Below the pieces are notes generated by a model that saw nothing but the letters and a program-made list of their open reading frames with translations, made no database searches and was not told the origin of the DNA. A stretch of 64,000 nt of DNA from Phil1 sp040767925 (lineage in GTDB: Bacteria; Bacillota; Clostridia; Christensenellales; CAG-138). Below are positions 8,335 to 17,327 of this stretch, piece after piece. The number at the start of each line of letters is the position of its first letter. Position 1 is the stretch's first letter. The translations under genes and the position numbers were made by a program. The stretch lies in assembly GCA_040767925.1 (NCBI GenBank), contig JAXGNN010000001.1, positions 682,001 to 746,000 of the forward strand, given 5' to 3'.

Positions 8335-9780
8335 TCAATACCCGATGGCCGCCGCGATGAGCAGGAAGACCATGCTCAGAAGGAGCAGCAGAAGCTGGAA
8401 GGGCGCCGTGCGCCTGAACCACGCGCCGTAGCTCGTGTTGCCGATGGAGAGGCCGATGAGCATGACGCCGTTCGTCGGGAAAAAGACGTTGGTGAACCCG
8501 TCCCCGAAGCAGAAGGCCAGAATCGCCAGCTCGCGGCTGATGCCGATCATGTCGCAGATGGGCATGATGATGGGGACGACGAGCAGTATTTTCGCGCTCG
8601 CGCTGCCGATGAAGAACTCGATGAGAAGGACGATGCCGTAAATGAGCAACACGCCCAGATAGGGGCTCACGCCCTCGAGGCCGCCGATGAGATAATGCAT
8701 GATGGTGTCGAGTATGTTGCCCTGCATGGCGATGAACTTGATGCTCCCCGCGCACAGCAGCATGACGATGCCGGGGCTCATGCCCGCGATCCCCGCGCCG
8801 AAGGATTTGAGCGTCGCCTTCAGGCTGCCCGTGACGATGGTGCCGCTGATCACGGTGCCCACGAGGAAGCCCGCGCCGATGACGGGCAGCGAGAGGCCCG
8901 AGAGCGCCTCGACGTTGGAGAGCGCGGAGGCGACGACCATCACGGCGATGATCGAGATGAAGAAGACGCAGTAAACCCGAAAAACCTTATCCTGATTTTT
9001 CATCGTGTCCGCGCCCTGTTCGAAATCGCCGGAGTTCTCCCCCGCCGCTTCGCGGCTTTGCCGCTCATACCGCCTGGCGTTGAAGGCGACGAACGCGGAG
9101 AGCAGCGCCCAAAGGATACCGAATATGACGATGCGGTACCAGATGCCGCGCAGCATGTTCGCGCCCGCGATCCGCGAGGCGAGGCCGATCGTGAAGGGAT
9201 CGAGCAGCGGGATCGCGAAGCCCACGCCCGCGGCGAGCAGACACATGGAAAGGCCCGTCAGGTTATCCCACTTCATGCTGCGCGCGAGCATCAGGATGAG
9301 GGGAACGAGCACGAGCATCTCCTCGAACGTGCCGAACATGGCGGCCATGACCATGAAGAAGAGGGAAACCGCCCAGATGAGCGCGTATTTCTTCTCGCTG
9401 TAGCGGCGGATGAGCCGCACGACGATGGCGCGGATGCCCCCGGTGTTCTCGATGATCGCAAAGCTGCCCGCGAGCACGAGCAGCACGAGCGCAATGAGGA
9501 TGATGTTCGCGCCGTCCGCGCTCCAGAGCACCTCGACGGGCGCCGCGAGCCAGCGCCAGACGGGGTAGCCGCGCTCTCCCCCGATGGGCGCGTAGCTGCC
9601 GGGTACGATCTGCTCGTGGCCGTCCTCGATCACGCGCTCATATCTGCCGTGAGGGATGACGTGGGTCAATATGCCCACGACGACCATGAGCGAGAGAAGG
9701 ACCGCCATCACGCTCACAAACGATTTCACCGAAATCGAAAGGCTGCCTTTTTTCTTTGCGCCGTTTGCGTTTTGCTCCAT
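8335..9780 (-). CDS. YfcC-family (DcuC/ArsB-type) carboxylate or amino-acid carrier
   Basis: 481 residues with about 12 hydrophobic helices. A short basic N terminus precedes helix 1, then a long extracytoplasmic loop containing VIPHGRYERV and GYPVWRW. The central FGTFEEMLVLVPLI and C-terminal GDGFTNVFFPTNGVM blocks are typical of YfcC/C4-dicarboxylate anaerobic carriers. Such proteins import or exchange dicarboxylates, arginine or ornithine; the substrate cannot be read here. A TATAAT box is seen at 9818-9823 (minus) with a poor -35. The gene converges on marR. Confidence 0.85.
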   Translation of the reverse strand: MEQNANGAKKKGSLSISVKSFVSVMAVLLSLMVVVGILTHVIPHGRYERVIEDGHEQIVPGSYAPIGGERGYPVWRWLAAPVEVLWSADGANIILIALVLLVLAGSFAIIENTGGIRAIVVRLIRRYSEKKYALIWAVSLFFMVMAAMFGTFEEMLVLVPLILMLARSMKWDNLTGLSMCLLAAGVGFAIPLLDPFTIGLASRIAGANMLRGIWYRIVIFGILWALLSAFVAFNARRYERQSREAAGENSGDFEQGADTMKNQDKVFRVYCVFFISIIAVMVVASALSNVEALSGLSLPVIGAGFLVGTVISGTIVTGSLKATLKSFGAGIAGMSPGIVMLLCAGSIKFIAMQGNILDTIMHYLIGGLEGVSPYLGVLLIYGIVLLIEFFIGSASAKILLVVPIIMPICDMIGISRELAILAFCFGDGFTNVFFPTNGVMLIGLSIGNTSYGAWFRRTAPFQLLLLLLSMVFLLIAAAIGY

Positions 9781-9882
9781 TGTGAACCCCCGTAAAGACG
9801 TGTGAGAAGAATGATTTATTATAGCACGCCGCGTCAGAAACTGGAATACGCACGAAAGCGTTTATGCAAATGTACGCGTCTG

Positions 9883-9911
9883 TTGACATTTCCCGCCGGT
9901 TCACATAAAAT
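9883..9911 (+). promoter_or_regulatory. leuS: promoter of the T-box-leuS transcript
   Basis: Consensus -35 TTGACA, 17-bp spacer, -10 TAAAAT, just before the T-box leader. Confidence 0.85.
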
Positions 9912-9917
9912 GTTTTA

Positions 9918-10140
9918 TGGCTGTGAAACGGAAACAGTAGGCCGAAGCGCTTTCAAGAGAGCCGCCGGGTGGTGCGAGGCGGAAGGTTGCGCGGCCGAAG
10001 CTCGCCGCGGAGCCTCCGCGAGGAAATGCGCGGCGCATCCCTGCGTTAAAGGGCACGAGCGGGCGCCTCAACCGGCGCCAACAGGAGTGGTACCGCGGAA
10101 AGAATCCGTCTCCCTTTGATAGGGAGGCGGCTTTATTTAT
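9918..10140 (+). promoter_or_regulatory. T-box riboswitch upstream of leuS
   Basis: The leader contains the AGAGA element of Stem I (9956-9960), then a GGTGCGAGGCGG arm. The highly conserved T-box core GTGGTACCGCGG is at 10087-10098. A rho-independent terminator follows at 10106-10140: a 10-bp stem (CCGTCTCCCT with AGGGAGGCGG), loop TTGAT and the T-rich tail CTTTATTTATT. Uncharged tRNA-Leu should stabilise the antiterminator and switch on leuS. A CTC leucine codon at 10001-10003, inside GAAGCTCGCC, is a candidate specifier; that assignment needs a covariance fold. If right, it would pair with the GAG anticodon of the tRNA-Leu at 23723. Confidence 0.92.
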
Positions 10141-10176
10141 TATGAAAGCGCAGGGCTGCGCGGGCATGGAGGGAAC

Positions 10177-12597
10177 ATGGCAAAGAAATACGAACACGAC
10201 TATATCGAGCTCAAGTGGCAGCGCAAATGGATGAAAGCGCGCTGCTTTGAGGCGCGCGAGGATTCCGCGCGGCCCAAGTTCTACGGCCTCATCGAATTCC
10301 CCTACCCCTCCGGGCAGGGGCTGCACGTCGGCCATCCACGGCCGTTCACGGCGATGGACGTCGTCTGCCGCAAGCGCAGGCTCGAAGGCTATAACGTGCT
10401 TTTCCCCATCGGCTACGACGCGTTCGGCCTGCCCACCGAGAATTACGCCATCAAGACGGGCATCCACCCCTCGATCGTCACGGCGGAGAACATCGTGCGC
10501 TTCCGCGCGCAGTTGAAGCGTTTGGGCTATTCCTTCGACTGGTCGCGCGAGGTGAGCACCTCCGACCCGGAATACTATCGATGGACGCAGTGGATCTTCC
10601 TCAAGCTCTATGAGAAGGGCCTCGCCTACAAGGCGGAGATCCCCATCAACTTCTGCACCTCCTGCAAGGTCGGCCTCGCCAATGAGGAGGTCGTCGAGGG
10701 CCGCTGCGAGCGCTGCGGCGGCGAGGTGATGCAGATGGTGCGATCCCAGTGGATGCTCAAAATCACCGCCTACGCCGAGAGGCTCGTCGACGATCTCGAC
10801 GAGGTGGATTACATCGACCGGGTGAAAATCCAGCAGCGCAACTGGATCGGCAGGAGCGAGGGCGCGGAGGTCGACTTCGCCATCGCAGGCGAGGGCGAGG
10901 GCGGCAATAAGCTGCGCGTGTTCACCACGCGGCCGGATACGCTCTTCGGCGCGACCTATATGGTGCTAAGCCCGGAGCATCCCTATGTTGAGCAGTACAA
11001 GGCCCGCATCCGCAATTGGGACGCGGTCGTCCGCTACCGCGAGGAGGCCGCGCATAAGAGCGAGTTCGAGCGCACGGAGCTCGTCAAGGACAAGACGGGC
11101 GTGCCGCTCGATGGCTTCGAGGCCGTCAACCCCGCCACGGGCAAGAGCATCCCCATCTGGATCTCCGACTACGTGCTCATGAACTACGGCACGGGCGCCA
11201 TCATGGCCGTGCCCGGACACGATGCGCGCGACTACGCGTTCGCCAAAACCTTCAACCTCCCCATCGTGGAGGTGGTGTCGGGCGGGGATATCGAAAAGGA
11301 AGCCTATGCGGATTGCGAGCGCGGCAGGCTTGTCAATTCCGGCTTCCTCGACGGCATGGAGGTCGCCGAGGCGAAGAAGGCGATCACGGACTACCTCGTC
11401 GAGCGGGGCATCGGGGAGCGCAAGGTCAACTACAAGCTGCGCGACTGGGTGTTCGCGCGCCAGCGCTACTGGGGAGAGCCCATCCCCCTCGTCCATTGCG
11501 AGCGCTGCGGCTGGGTGCCGCTGCCCGAGAGCGAGCTTCCCCTGGAGCTGCCCATGCTCGAGGACTTCTCCCCGACGGACGACGGCAGCTCCTGCCTCGC
11601 CCGCGCCGTGGATTGGCTCCACACCGCCTGTCCCAAGTGCGGCGGGCCCGCCGTGCGCGAGGCGGACACCATGCCCAACTGGGCCGGCTCGAGCTGGTAT
11701 TTCCTGCGCTACGCCGACCCGCACAACGATCATGCCGTCGCCTCCCGCGAGAAGCTCGATTACTGGACGCCGGTCGACTGGTACAACGGCGGCATGGAGC
11801 ACACCACGCTGCACCTGCTCTACTCGCGCTTCTGGCACAAGTTCCTCTACGACATAGGCGTCGTGCCCACGAAGGAACCCTACAGGAAGCGCACGAGCCA
11901 CGGCATGGTGCTGGGCGAGAACGGCGAGAAGATGAGCAAATCCCGCGGCAACGTCGTCAACCCCGACGACTATATCCGGGAATACGGCGCGGATTCCTTC
12001 CGCATGTACATCATGTTCATGGGCGCGTTCGACCAGCCCATCCCCTGGAACTCGCAGGGCACGAAGGGCTGCCGCCGCTTCCTCGAGCGCGTATGGAGGC
12101 TGCAGGATATGATGAGCCCCGAGGGAGGCGTGCGCGACTCCCTGAAAGCTTCCCTCCACGGCTGCATCAAGAAGGTCGGCGAGGACATCGAGCGCATGAA
12201 GTTCAACACCGCCATCGCGGCGCTGATGAGTTTCGTCAACGACGTTTACGCCGCGGGCTCCGTCACGCGGGAGGAACTGCGCGCGCTCCTCATCCTCCTC
12301 TCCCCCTTCGCGCCGCACATCGCGGAGGAGATGAACGAGGCCCTCGCGCTGGGCTCGCCCCTCCATGAGGCGGAATGGCCCAAATATGACGAGAGCGCGC
12401 TCGTCGAGAGCACGGTGGAGCTCGGCGTGCAGATCAACGGCAAGCTGCGCGCGCGCGTGTGCGTCCCCGCCGACATGCCGGGCGCCGAAGTCGAAGCGCT
12501 CGTGCTCCAAAATAGCGACGTCGCGCCCTTCCTCGCGGGGAAGAGCGTGAAGAAGGTCATCGTCGTGAAGAACGTCGTCAATATCGTCGTCGGATAA
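10177..12597 (+). CDS. leuS: leucyl-tRNA synthetase
   Basis: 806 residues, full length for the bacterial enzyme. It charges tRNA-Leu in the cytoplasm. The class I HIGH motif appears as His50-Val-Gly-His-Pro54 and KMSKS as Lys585-Met-Ser-Lys-Ser. A CP1 editing domain lies between (TTRPDTLFGATYMVLSPEH), with zinc-ribbon cysteine pairs near CTSCKVG/CERCGG. The C-terminal domain is standard. Regulation is by the T-box leader just upstream. A perfect 9-bp inverted repeat (12591-12611) overlaps the stop codon but has no T run. Confidence 0.98.
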   Translation: MAKKYEHDYIELKWQRKWMKARCFEAREDSARPKFYGLIEFPYPSGQGLHVGHPRPFTAMDVVCRKRRLEGYNVLFPIGYDAFGLPTENYAIKTGIHPSIVTAENIVRFRAQLKRLGYSFDWSREVSTSDPEYYRWTQWIFLKLYEKGLAYKAEIPINFCTSCKVGLANEEVVEGRCERCGGEVMQMVRSQWMLKITAYAERLVDDLDEVDYIDRVKIQQRNWIGRSEGAEVDFAIAGEGEGGNKLRVFTTRPDTLFGATYMVLSPEHPYVEQYKARIRNWDAVVRYREEAAHKSEFERTELVKDKTGVPLDGFEAVNPATGKSIPIWISDYVLMNYGTGAIMAVPGHDARDYAFAKTFNLPIVEVVSGGDIEKEAYADCERGRLVNSGFLDGMEVAEAKKAITDYLVERGIGERKVNYKLRDWVFARQRYWGEPIPLVHCERCGWVPLPESELPLELPMLEDFSPTDDGSSCLARAVDWLHTACPKCGGPAVREADTMPNWAGSSWYFLRYADPHNDHAVASREKLDYWTPVDWYNGGMEHTTLHLLYSRFWHKFLYDIGVVPTKEPYRKRTSHGMVLGENGEKMSKSRGNVVNPDDYIREYGADSFRMYIMFMGAFDQPIPWNSQGTKGCRRFLERVWRLQDMMSPEGGVRDSLKASLHGCIKKVGEDIERMKFNTAIAALMSFVNDVYAAGSVTREELRALLILLSPFAPHIAEEMNEALALGSPLHEAEWPKYDESALVESTVELGVQINGKLRARVCVPADMPGAEVEALVLQNSDVAPFLAGKSVKKVIVVKNVVNIVVG

Positions 12598-12611
12598 GCG
12601 CGGCTTATCCG
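12591..12611 (+). other. stem-loop overlapping the leuS stop codon
   Basis: Perfect 9-bp inverted repeat CGGATAAGC/GCTTATCCG with a 3-base loop and no T run. It may be an mRNA 3'-end stabiliser or a weak terminator. Confidence 0.5.
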
Positions 12612-12698
12612 ACACAAGCGAGCAGTTAACAGCGAATAACCGGAAAAAGAACCTTCTCGGTGAGCTGTGGATCGATAATATCATGCAAGGTGAGGCAT

Positions 12699-13082
12699 AT
12701 GATTGGTTTCTGGATATTTATGCTGATAATGGAGCTGCTTGTTCCCGCGACAATGATCGGTTTTGGTAGCTATTTTAGAAAAAATGCTCCGAAAGAAATC
12801 AACTCAACCTTTGGATATCGCACCACACGATCAATGAAGAACCGGGATACCTGGGAATTTGCACATAACTGCTGCGGCAAACTTTGGCAGCGTATAGGAA
12901 TCGCACTGGCTCCAGCCACAATTATTGCGATGCTGTTCTCTCTTGGTCGAAGCATTGATGATATCGGCCGCTATGGCACGGTTATTATAGCTATCCAAAC
13001 GGCAGTGATGATTGCATCCATTTTCCCGGTTGAATCCGCGCTAAAGAAAACGTTCGACGAATATGGCAGGCGCAGATTATAA
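12699..13082 (+). CDS. SdpI-family small membrane protein
   Basis: 127 residues with three to four hydrophobic helices. The conserved block NSTFGYRTTRSMKNRDTWEF followed by HNCCGKLW is characteristic of the SdpI/YhfL family. SdpI in Bacillus gives immunity to the SdpC toxin, but most family members have no proven function. The ATG is supported by AAGGTGAGG just upstream. Base composition is more AT-rich than leuS, which may reflect later acquisition. No toxin partner is visible next to it. Confidence 0.8.
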   Translation: MIGFWIFMLIMELLVPATMIGFGSYFRKNAPKEINSTFGYRTTRSMKNRDTWEFAHNCCGKLWQRIGIALAPATIIAMLFSLGRSIDDIGRYGTVIIAIQTAVMIASIFPVESALKKTFDEYGRRRL

Positions 13083-13164
13083 GATTTAAGAAGCGGCAAA
13101 GTCCTCTTCGCCGCAGGATTTCATGCATGGCGGCTGGTACGCAGCCGCCTGTTGTTCGTGAAGA

Positions 13165-13656
13165 TCAATATTTGAAGCTGTGCTCCCCCACGCGGATGCG
13201 CGTTCCAACCTCCTCGCTTGGATACGGCTTGCGGATTTCGATGAGGTTCAATACGTCGTATCCCCGGCGCGCGAGAAAGGCGATCATACCGTCGTTGTTC
13301 GGGTGGACGTAATTATAGAGCGTGCTTTCCCCATAGCCTCTCGCGAGCTCCTCCGCCTCGCCGTAGAGGCGGGAGGCGACGCCGCGCCGCCTGTGCGCCT
13401 CCTCGACGTAGAGCGACTCGACCCAGACGCAGGGCGCGTCGATCCGGCAGACCAGATAGCCCGCGCATTCCCCGCCCTCGAGGGCGAGGTAAACAGGAAA
13501 GCCTTTTTCCAAATATTCGAAAAATTCCTCCCGCGCCGCGGCGGCATCCTCCATGGCCTCGGCGTGCCGGAAGCGCGCGAGCGCCGTGCGAAAGCGCGCG
13601 ACGAGGGGCGCGACAAAAGCGGCGTCGTCCCTGTCGGCGGGCCTGATCTCAAGCAT
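13165..13656 (-). CDS. GNAT-family N-acetyltransferase
   Basis: 163 residues. The acetyl-CoA binding signature is VESLYVEEAHRRRGVASRLY (the motif A Arg/Gly-x-Gly/Ala loop), followed by the C-terminal Tyr-containing strand (TLYNYVHPNN). The N terminus MLEIRPADRDDAAFV is a normal GNAT beta-1. The ATG at 13656 has GGGAGG 8 bases upstream. The acceptor substrate is unknown. It is transcribed toward the SdpI-like gene. Confidence 0.88.
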   Translation of the reverse strand: MLEIRPADRDDAAFVAPLVARFRTALARFRHAEAMEDAAAAREEFFEYLEKGFPVYLALEGGECAGYLVCRIDAPCVWVESLYVEEAHRRRGVASRLYGEAEELARGYGESTLYNYVHPNNDGMIAFLARRGYDVLNLIEIRKPYPSEEVGTRIRVGEHSFKY

Positions 13657-13791
13657 CCCGGCGCCCTCCCATTCTGTGCGAAGCACCCTTTTCCGTGGGT
13701 ATCATAACATGATAGTGAAAGTATATATCATTTTACCAGGCCTGGACAAGGCGCGCTACGCCCGAAAAACGCCCGATATTGTTAATAATCG

Positions 13792-13821
13792 TTGACGAAA
13801 GAGGCGCGCGCATTGCAAAAT
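13792..13821 (+). promoter_or_regulatory. possible promoter of the NlpC/P60 gene
   Basis: -35 TTGACG, 18-bp spacer, -10 CAAAAT, about 65 bases upstream of the TTG start. Confidence 0.4.
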
Positions 13822-13887
13822 ATCCAAAGAGCGGCTAAAATGATTGAAACCTTTCAAAAGATTACCGGCAGAACCGGAGGATAACAC

Positions 13888-15102
13888 TTGGGGAACAGGA
13901 TACAGAAAACGCTCAAGCGCATGGCCAAACACGCCGTGCTCTCCATAAGGAAATTCCGCGCCTCCTGGCTGCGCGCCGACCGGAGGAAGCGCACGCTCCT
14001 CATCGGCTCCGCGGCGGGCGCGACTATCCTGCTCGCGGCGCTCATTTTCGTGCTCGCCTCCGCGGGCAAGGCCGAGGCGGGCGCGCCGAGGGCCGGCGAG
14101 CCGAACGGCAGCGCCCTTTTATCCGGCGCGGAGAGCATGAGCGCGGCCGGCGTCATCGACATCACGCCCGCTCCGGCGCCCACGCTCACATCCTCGCCCA
14201 CGCCCATCCCGACGCTCACCCCCACCCCGGACCCGACGCTCAGGCGCGGCATGGAAAGCCCGGAGGTCGAACAGCTCCAAAAGCGCCTCATTGAACTCGG
14301 CTACCTTGAATTGGATGAAACGACCCAGAAGTACGGCCCCGCCACGGAGGACGCCGTTCGGCGCTTCCAAAGGCAGATCAACTTCACGCCCGCTCTCGGG
14401 ATCACGCTCGACGAGGACGGCATTGCGGGCCTGAAAACGCAGGAATTGATCTACGGCGAAACCGCCCCGAAATACTGCGTGGTCTTCGGCATGGAGGGCA
14501 GCGACATTACCGAATTGCAGGAACAGTTGAAGGACCTCGGCTATATGAGCGTCGTCACGGGCTATTACGGAGAAACCACGGTCGCCGCGCTCAAATCCTT
14601 CCAGAGCGAGAACGACCTTTCCGCCGACGGCATGTGCGGCCCCAAGACGCTCTCGATGCTCTACAGCGACGACGCCAAGGAGAGCCCCAACAAGCGCAAG
14701 GAGGCGCGCACCCGGGCAAACATCGACAAGATGATCAGCACCGCCAAGGACCAGCTCGGCGAGCCGTACATACTGGGCAACAGGGGGCCCAACAGCTTCG
14801 ACTGCTCCGGCCTCGTCTATTACTGCCTCAAGCAGGCGGGCAGCAACAGGCGAAGGCTGACCGCGGCCGGCTATTCGCAGGTTTCCGACTGGACGAAGAT
14901 CACGAGCATCTACGACCTCAGGAAGGGCGACCTCATCTTCTTCTACGACAAGGACTTCTCGAAGATCGGGCACGTGGGCATCGTCATCAACAACAGCGGG
15001 GAAATGATCGACGCCTCCTCGAGCAAGGGCGAGGTCGTGCGCAGGGACTACCTCACCAGCACCTGGAAGAAGCTCTTTTACTGCGGCAGGAGGCCCTGGT
15101 AA
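13888..15102 (+). CDS. membrane-anchored NlpC/P60 peptidoglycan endopeptidase with two PG-binding domains
   Basis: 404 residues from a TTG start with GGAGG 7 bases upstream. A basic N terminus precedes one transmembrane helix (about 32-54), then a Pro/Thr-rich linker. Two peptidoglycan-binding type 1 domains follow (about 115-180 and 190-255, each with a VEQLQKRLIELGY-like start). The C-terminal NlpC/P60 domain has catalytic Cys306 (NSFDCSGLV) and His362 (IGHVGIV). It should cut stem-peptide bonds in the cell wall from the outer face of the membrane. The next gene starts one base after its stop codon. Confidence 0.92.
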   Translation: MGNRIQKTLKRMAKHAVLSIRKFRASWLRADRRKRTLLIGSAAGATILLAALIFVLASAGKAEAGAPRAGEPNGSALLSGAESMSAAGVIDITPAPAPTLTSSPTPIPTLTPTPDPTLRRGMESPEVEQLQKRLIELGYLELDETTQKYGPATEDAVRRFQRQINFTPALGITLDEDGIAGLKTQELIYGETAPKYCVVFGMEGSDITELQEQLKDLGYMSVVTGYYGETTVAALKSFQSENDLSADGMCGPKTLSMLYSDDAKESPNKRKEARTRANIDKMISTAKDQLGEPYILGNRGPNSFDCSGLVYYCLKQAGSNRRRLTAAGYSQVSDWTKITSIYDLRKGDLIFFYDKDFSKIGHVGIVINNSGEMIDASSSKGEVVRRDYLTSTWKKLFYCGRRPW

Positions 15103-15103
15103 T

Positions 15104-16468
15104 ATGGACAAGCTTTTGTTGAAAAACATCCGCGCCCTCATCACCTGCGACAGAGAGGACCGCGTGCTTCAAAACTGCGACATGCTGATCGAGGGCGGCG
15201 TCATCGCCCGAATCGGGCCGGACCTCCCGGTCCCCGAGGGATGCGAGGTCCTCTCCGGCGCGCACATGCTCTGCTACCCGGGGCTTATCAACACGCACCA
15301 CCACCTCTACCAGTATTTTTCGAGAAACCTCCCCGCCGTGCAGAACATGGAGCTGTTCGACTGGCTGCGCGCGCTCTACGAGGTGTGGAAGAACCTCGAT
15401 CGCGACGTCGTGCGCTACTCCTCGCTCGCGGCGCTGGGCGAACTCCTGAAGAACGGCTGCACGACGTGCTTCGACCATCACTATGTGTTCCCGCGTCAGG
15501 CGGGAGATCTTCTCATAGACGAGCAGTTTGCCGCGGCGGAAGAACTCGGCATGCGCCTGCACGCCTCCCGCGGCAGCATGGACCTTTCGAAAAAGGACGG
15601 CGGCCTCCCGCCGGATTCCGTCGTGCAGACGGTGGACGAGATTTTGCGCGACAGCGCGCGGCTCATCGACGCCTATCACGACCCCTCCTTCGGCGCGACG
15701 CGGCAGATCGCCCTCGCTCCGTGCTCGCCCTTCTCCGTCTCGGGCGAACTGATGAAACAGAGCGCCCTTCTCGCGCGCGAAAAAGGCGTGCGGCTTCACA
15801 CCCACCTTGCCGAAACGAAGGACGAGGTAGATTACACCCTCTCCCGCTTCGGGATGCGGCCGCTCGACTATATGGAATCCCTCGGCTGGACGGGGCCGGA
15901 CGTGTGGTACGCGCACGGCATCCACTTCAACGACGGGGAAATCCGCCGCCTCGCCGCGAGCGGCACGGGCGTCGCCCACTGCCCCGTCTCCAACATGAAG
16001 CTCTCCTCCGGCGTGGCGCGCATCCCGGACATGCTCCGCGAGGGCGTGCGTGTGGGGCTCGCCGTGGACGGCAGCGCGAGCAACGACGGCTCGAACATGC
16101 AGGAGGAAATCCGCGTGGGCTTCCTCCTCCACAGGCTCGCCTGGGGCGACAGGGCCCCTTCGGGCTACGACATGCTCAAGCTCGCGACCAAAGGCAGCGC
16201 GAGCCTTCTCGGGCGGGACGACATCGGCTCGCTTGAAGCCGGCAAATGCGCGGACCTGTTGCTCATCGACGGCAGGCGGCTCGAGCTCGTGGGCGCCAGC
16301 CTCGACCCGCGCGGCATGCTCGGCACCGTGGGCGTCAAGGGCGGCGTCGATTACACGATCGTCGCCGGAAAGATCGTCGTGCGAGAAGGCAGGCTTGCCA
16401 ACATCGAAGAGGAAAAGCTCGCGGCGCGGGCGAACGAAGCCGTGGAACGGTATCTTGGCCGAGCGTAA
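15104..16468 (+). CDS. 8-oxoguanine deaminase-like amidohydrolase
   Basis: 454 residues of the COG0402 metal-dependent hydrolase family. The metal site begins at GLINTHHHLYQ (His65-67). Further ligands are His in LHTHLAETKDE, His in YAHGIHF and Asp in GLAVDGSASNDGSNM. This pattern, with HHHLYQ and the SNDGSNM block, matches 8-oxoguanine deaminases and hydroxydechloroatrazine ethylaminohydrolases; oxidised guanine is the likelier substrate. It starts one base after the P60 stop. A phosphoribosyltransferase gene lies downstream, hinting at purine salvage. Confidence 0.85.
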   Translation: MDKLLLKNIRALITCDREDRVLQNCDMLIEGGVIARIGPDLPVPEGCEVLSGAHMLCYPGLINTHHHLYQYFSRNLPAVQNMELFDWLRALYEVWKNLDRDVVRYSSLAALGELLKNGCTTCFDHHYVFPRQAGDLLIDEQFAAAEELGMRLHASRGSMDLSKKDGGLPPDSVVQTVDEILRDSARLIDAYHDPSFGATRQIALAPCSPFSVSGELMKQSALLAREKGVRLHTHLAETKDEVDYTLSRFGMRPLDYMESLGWTGPDVWYAHGIHFNDGEIRRLAASGTGVAHCPVSNMKLSSGVARIPDMLREGVRVGLAVDGSASNDGSNMQEEIRVGFLLHRLAWGDRAPSGYDMLKLATKGSASLLGRDDIGSLEAGKCADLLLIDGRRLELVGASLDPRGMLGTVGVKGGVDYTIVAGKIVVREGRLANIEEEKLAARANEAVERYLGRA

Positions 16469-16497
16469 GGCAAAGGAAAATAAAGCGCGATAAGAAT

Positions 16498-16537
16498 ATG
16501 CCGTTGCGGGGAACCGTTGCGGCATGCTTTTCTTTTT
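16498..16537 (+). terminator. terminator after the amidohydrolase
   Basis: Outer stem ATGCCG/CGGCAT with inner CGG/CCG pairs, followed by a T-rich tail (CTTTTCTTTTT). Confidence 0.7.
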
Positions 16538-16626
16538 GCTATGATGCACATGGCTATGGTTTTTTAGGAGTTTCGCATTTCAAATCGTCTTTGGCGTTTA
16601 TAACGGTATGCGGGGGAGATATTCAA

Positions 16627-17154
16627 ATGGAAGACTTGGTTTTACGGGATAAAATACGGGCTTTGCTTCCGAAGGAAACGATCGGCCGATACGATCTGCT
16701 TCCGATTTTTCAGGATATCGTCCTGTTCGGGCAAATCATCGAGTTTCTCGCAGCGCCCTATCGGGGAAGGGTCGATTACGTGGCTTCGCCGGAAGCCATC
16801 GGCTGGATACTGGGTGCCGGTATCGCGAGGGAATTAGGGGTTGGGTTTATCCCGATACGAAAGGCCGGGAAGCTCCCTTACCCGAACGAAATGCTGATTT
16901 CATGCGCATATACGGATTACACAAAAAGCAAAAAAACCTTGGAGATGCGTCGGCATATGCTGCCCGAAGGGAAAAATGTGCTCATTGCAGACGAGTGGAT
17001 AGAAACCGGGAATACCATGAGCTGCTGCATCGAACTGATTGAAAAATCAGGATCTTCAGTTGTGGGCATCGCGACGATCGGCTTGGACTACGAGGGCAAG
17101 CCCAAAAAATGGGTCGATTCAGGATTCGCGGTCTGTATCGGCAAGGATATGTAA
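16627..17154 (+). CDS. phosphoribosyltransferase, adenine-PRTase-like
   Basis: 175 residues of the type I PRTase fold. The PRPP-binding motif is VLIADEWIETGNTM (from about residue 118), with Asp-Glu replacing the usual Asp-Asp. The upstream VASPEAIGWILGAGIARELG segment is the second conserved glycine-rich strand, as in adenine and xanthine PRTases. The ATG at 16627 has GGGGGAGA upstream. The exact base specificity is unclear; it could also be a pyr/com-type regulator. Its own terminator-bounded unit and AT-rich composition set it apart from neighbours. Confidence 0.8.
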   Translation: MEDLVLRDKIRALLPKETIGRYDLLPIFQDIVLFGQIIEFLAAPYRGRVDYVASPEAIGWILGAGIARELGVGFIPIRKAGKLPYPNEMLISCAYTDYTKSKKTLEMRRHMLPEGKNVLIADEWIETGNTMSCCIELIEKSGSSVVGIATIGLDYEGKPKKWVDSGFAVCIGKDM

Positions 17155-17246
17155 TCCCTCGCCCGGAACCTTAAGCTTTCATTTTTGTAGTAGCGCAGGC
17201 AACGGCGAGCTTTCTGTTCGAGCTTGTTTATATATTCCCCGCGCGG

Positions 17247-17275
17247 TTGAAAAAGCGCGTCCGGTCAACTATAAT
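17247..17275 (+). promoter_or_regulatory. glyA: promoter of glyA
   Basis: -35 TTGAAA, 17-bp spacer, perfect -10 TATAAT, 52 bases before the start codon. Confidence 0.75.
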
Positions 17276-17327
17276 AGCGAGGGGAATACCCATAAAAAGA
17301 CTATAATTTATCGTACGGAGGGGCGAA

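Noticed and set aside
8326..9795. 489-codon plus-strand frame opposite the YfcC carrier
   Set aside because: Composition (Asp/His/Glu/Arg strings) is that of an antisense shadow. The minus strand encodes a clear multi-helix carrier.
10966..12684. 572-codon frame antisense to leuS
   Set aside because: Third-position GC bias of leuS keeps the opposite strand open. The product is His/Asp/Leu-rich with no recognisable domain, and there is no ribosome-binding site.
15053..16549. 498-codon frame antisense to the amidohydrolase
   Set aside because: The sense strand has a complete metal site and family match; the antisense frame has none.
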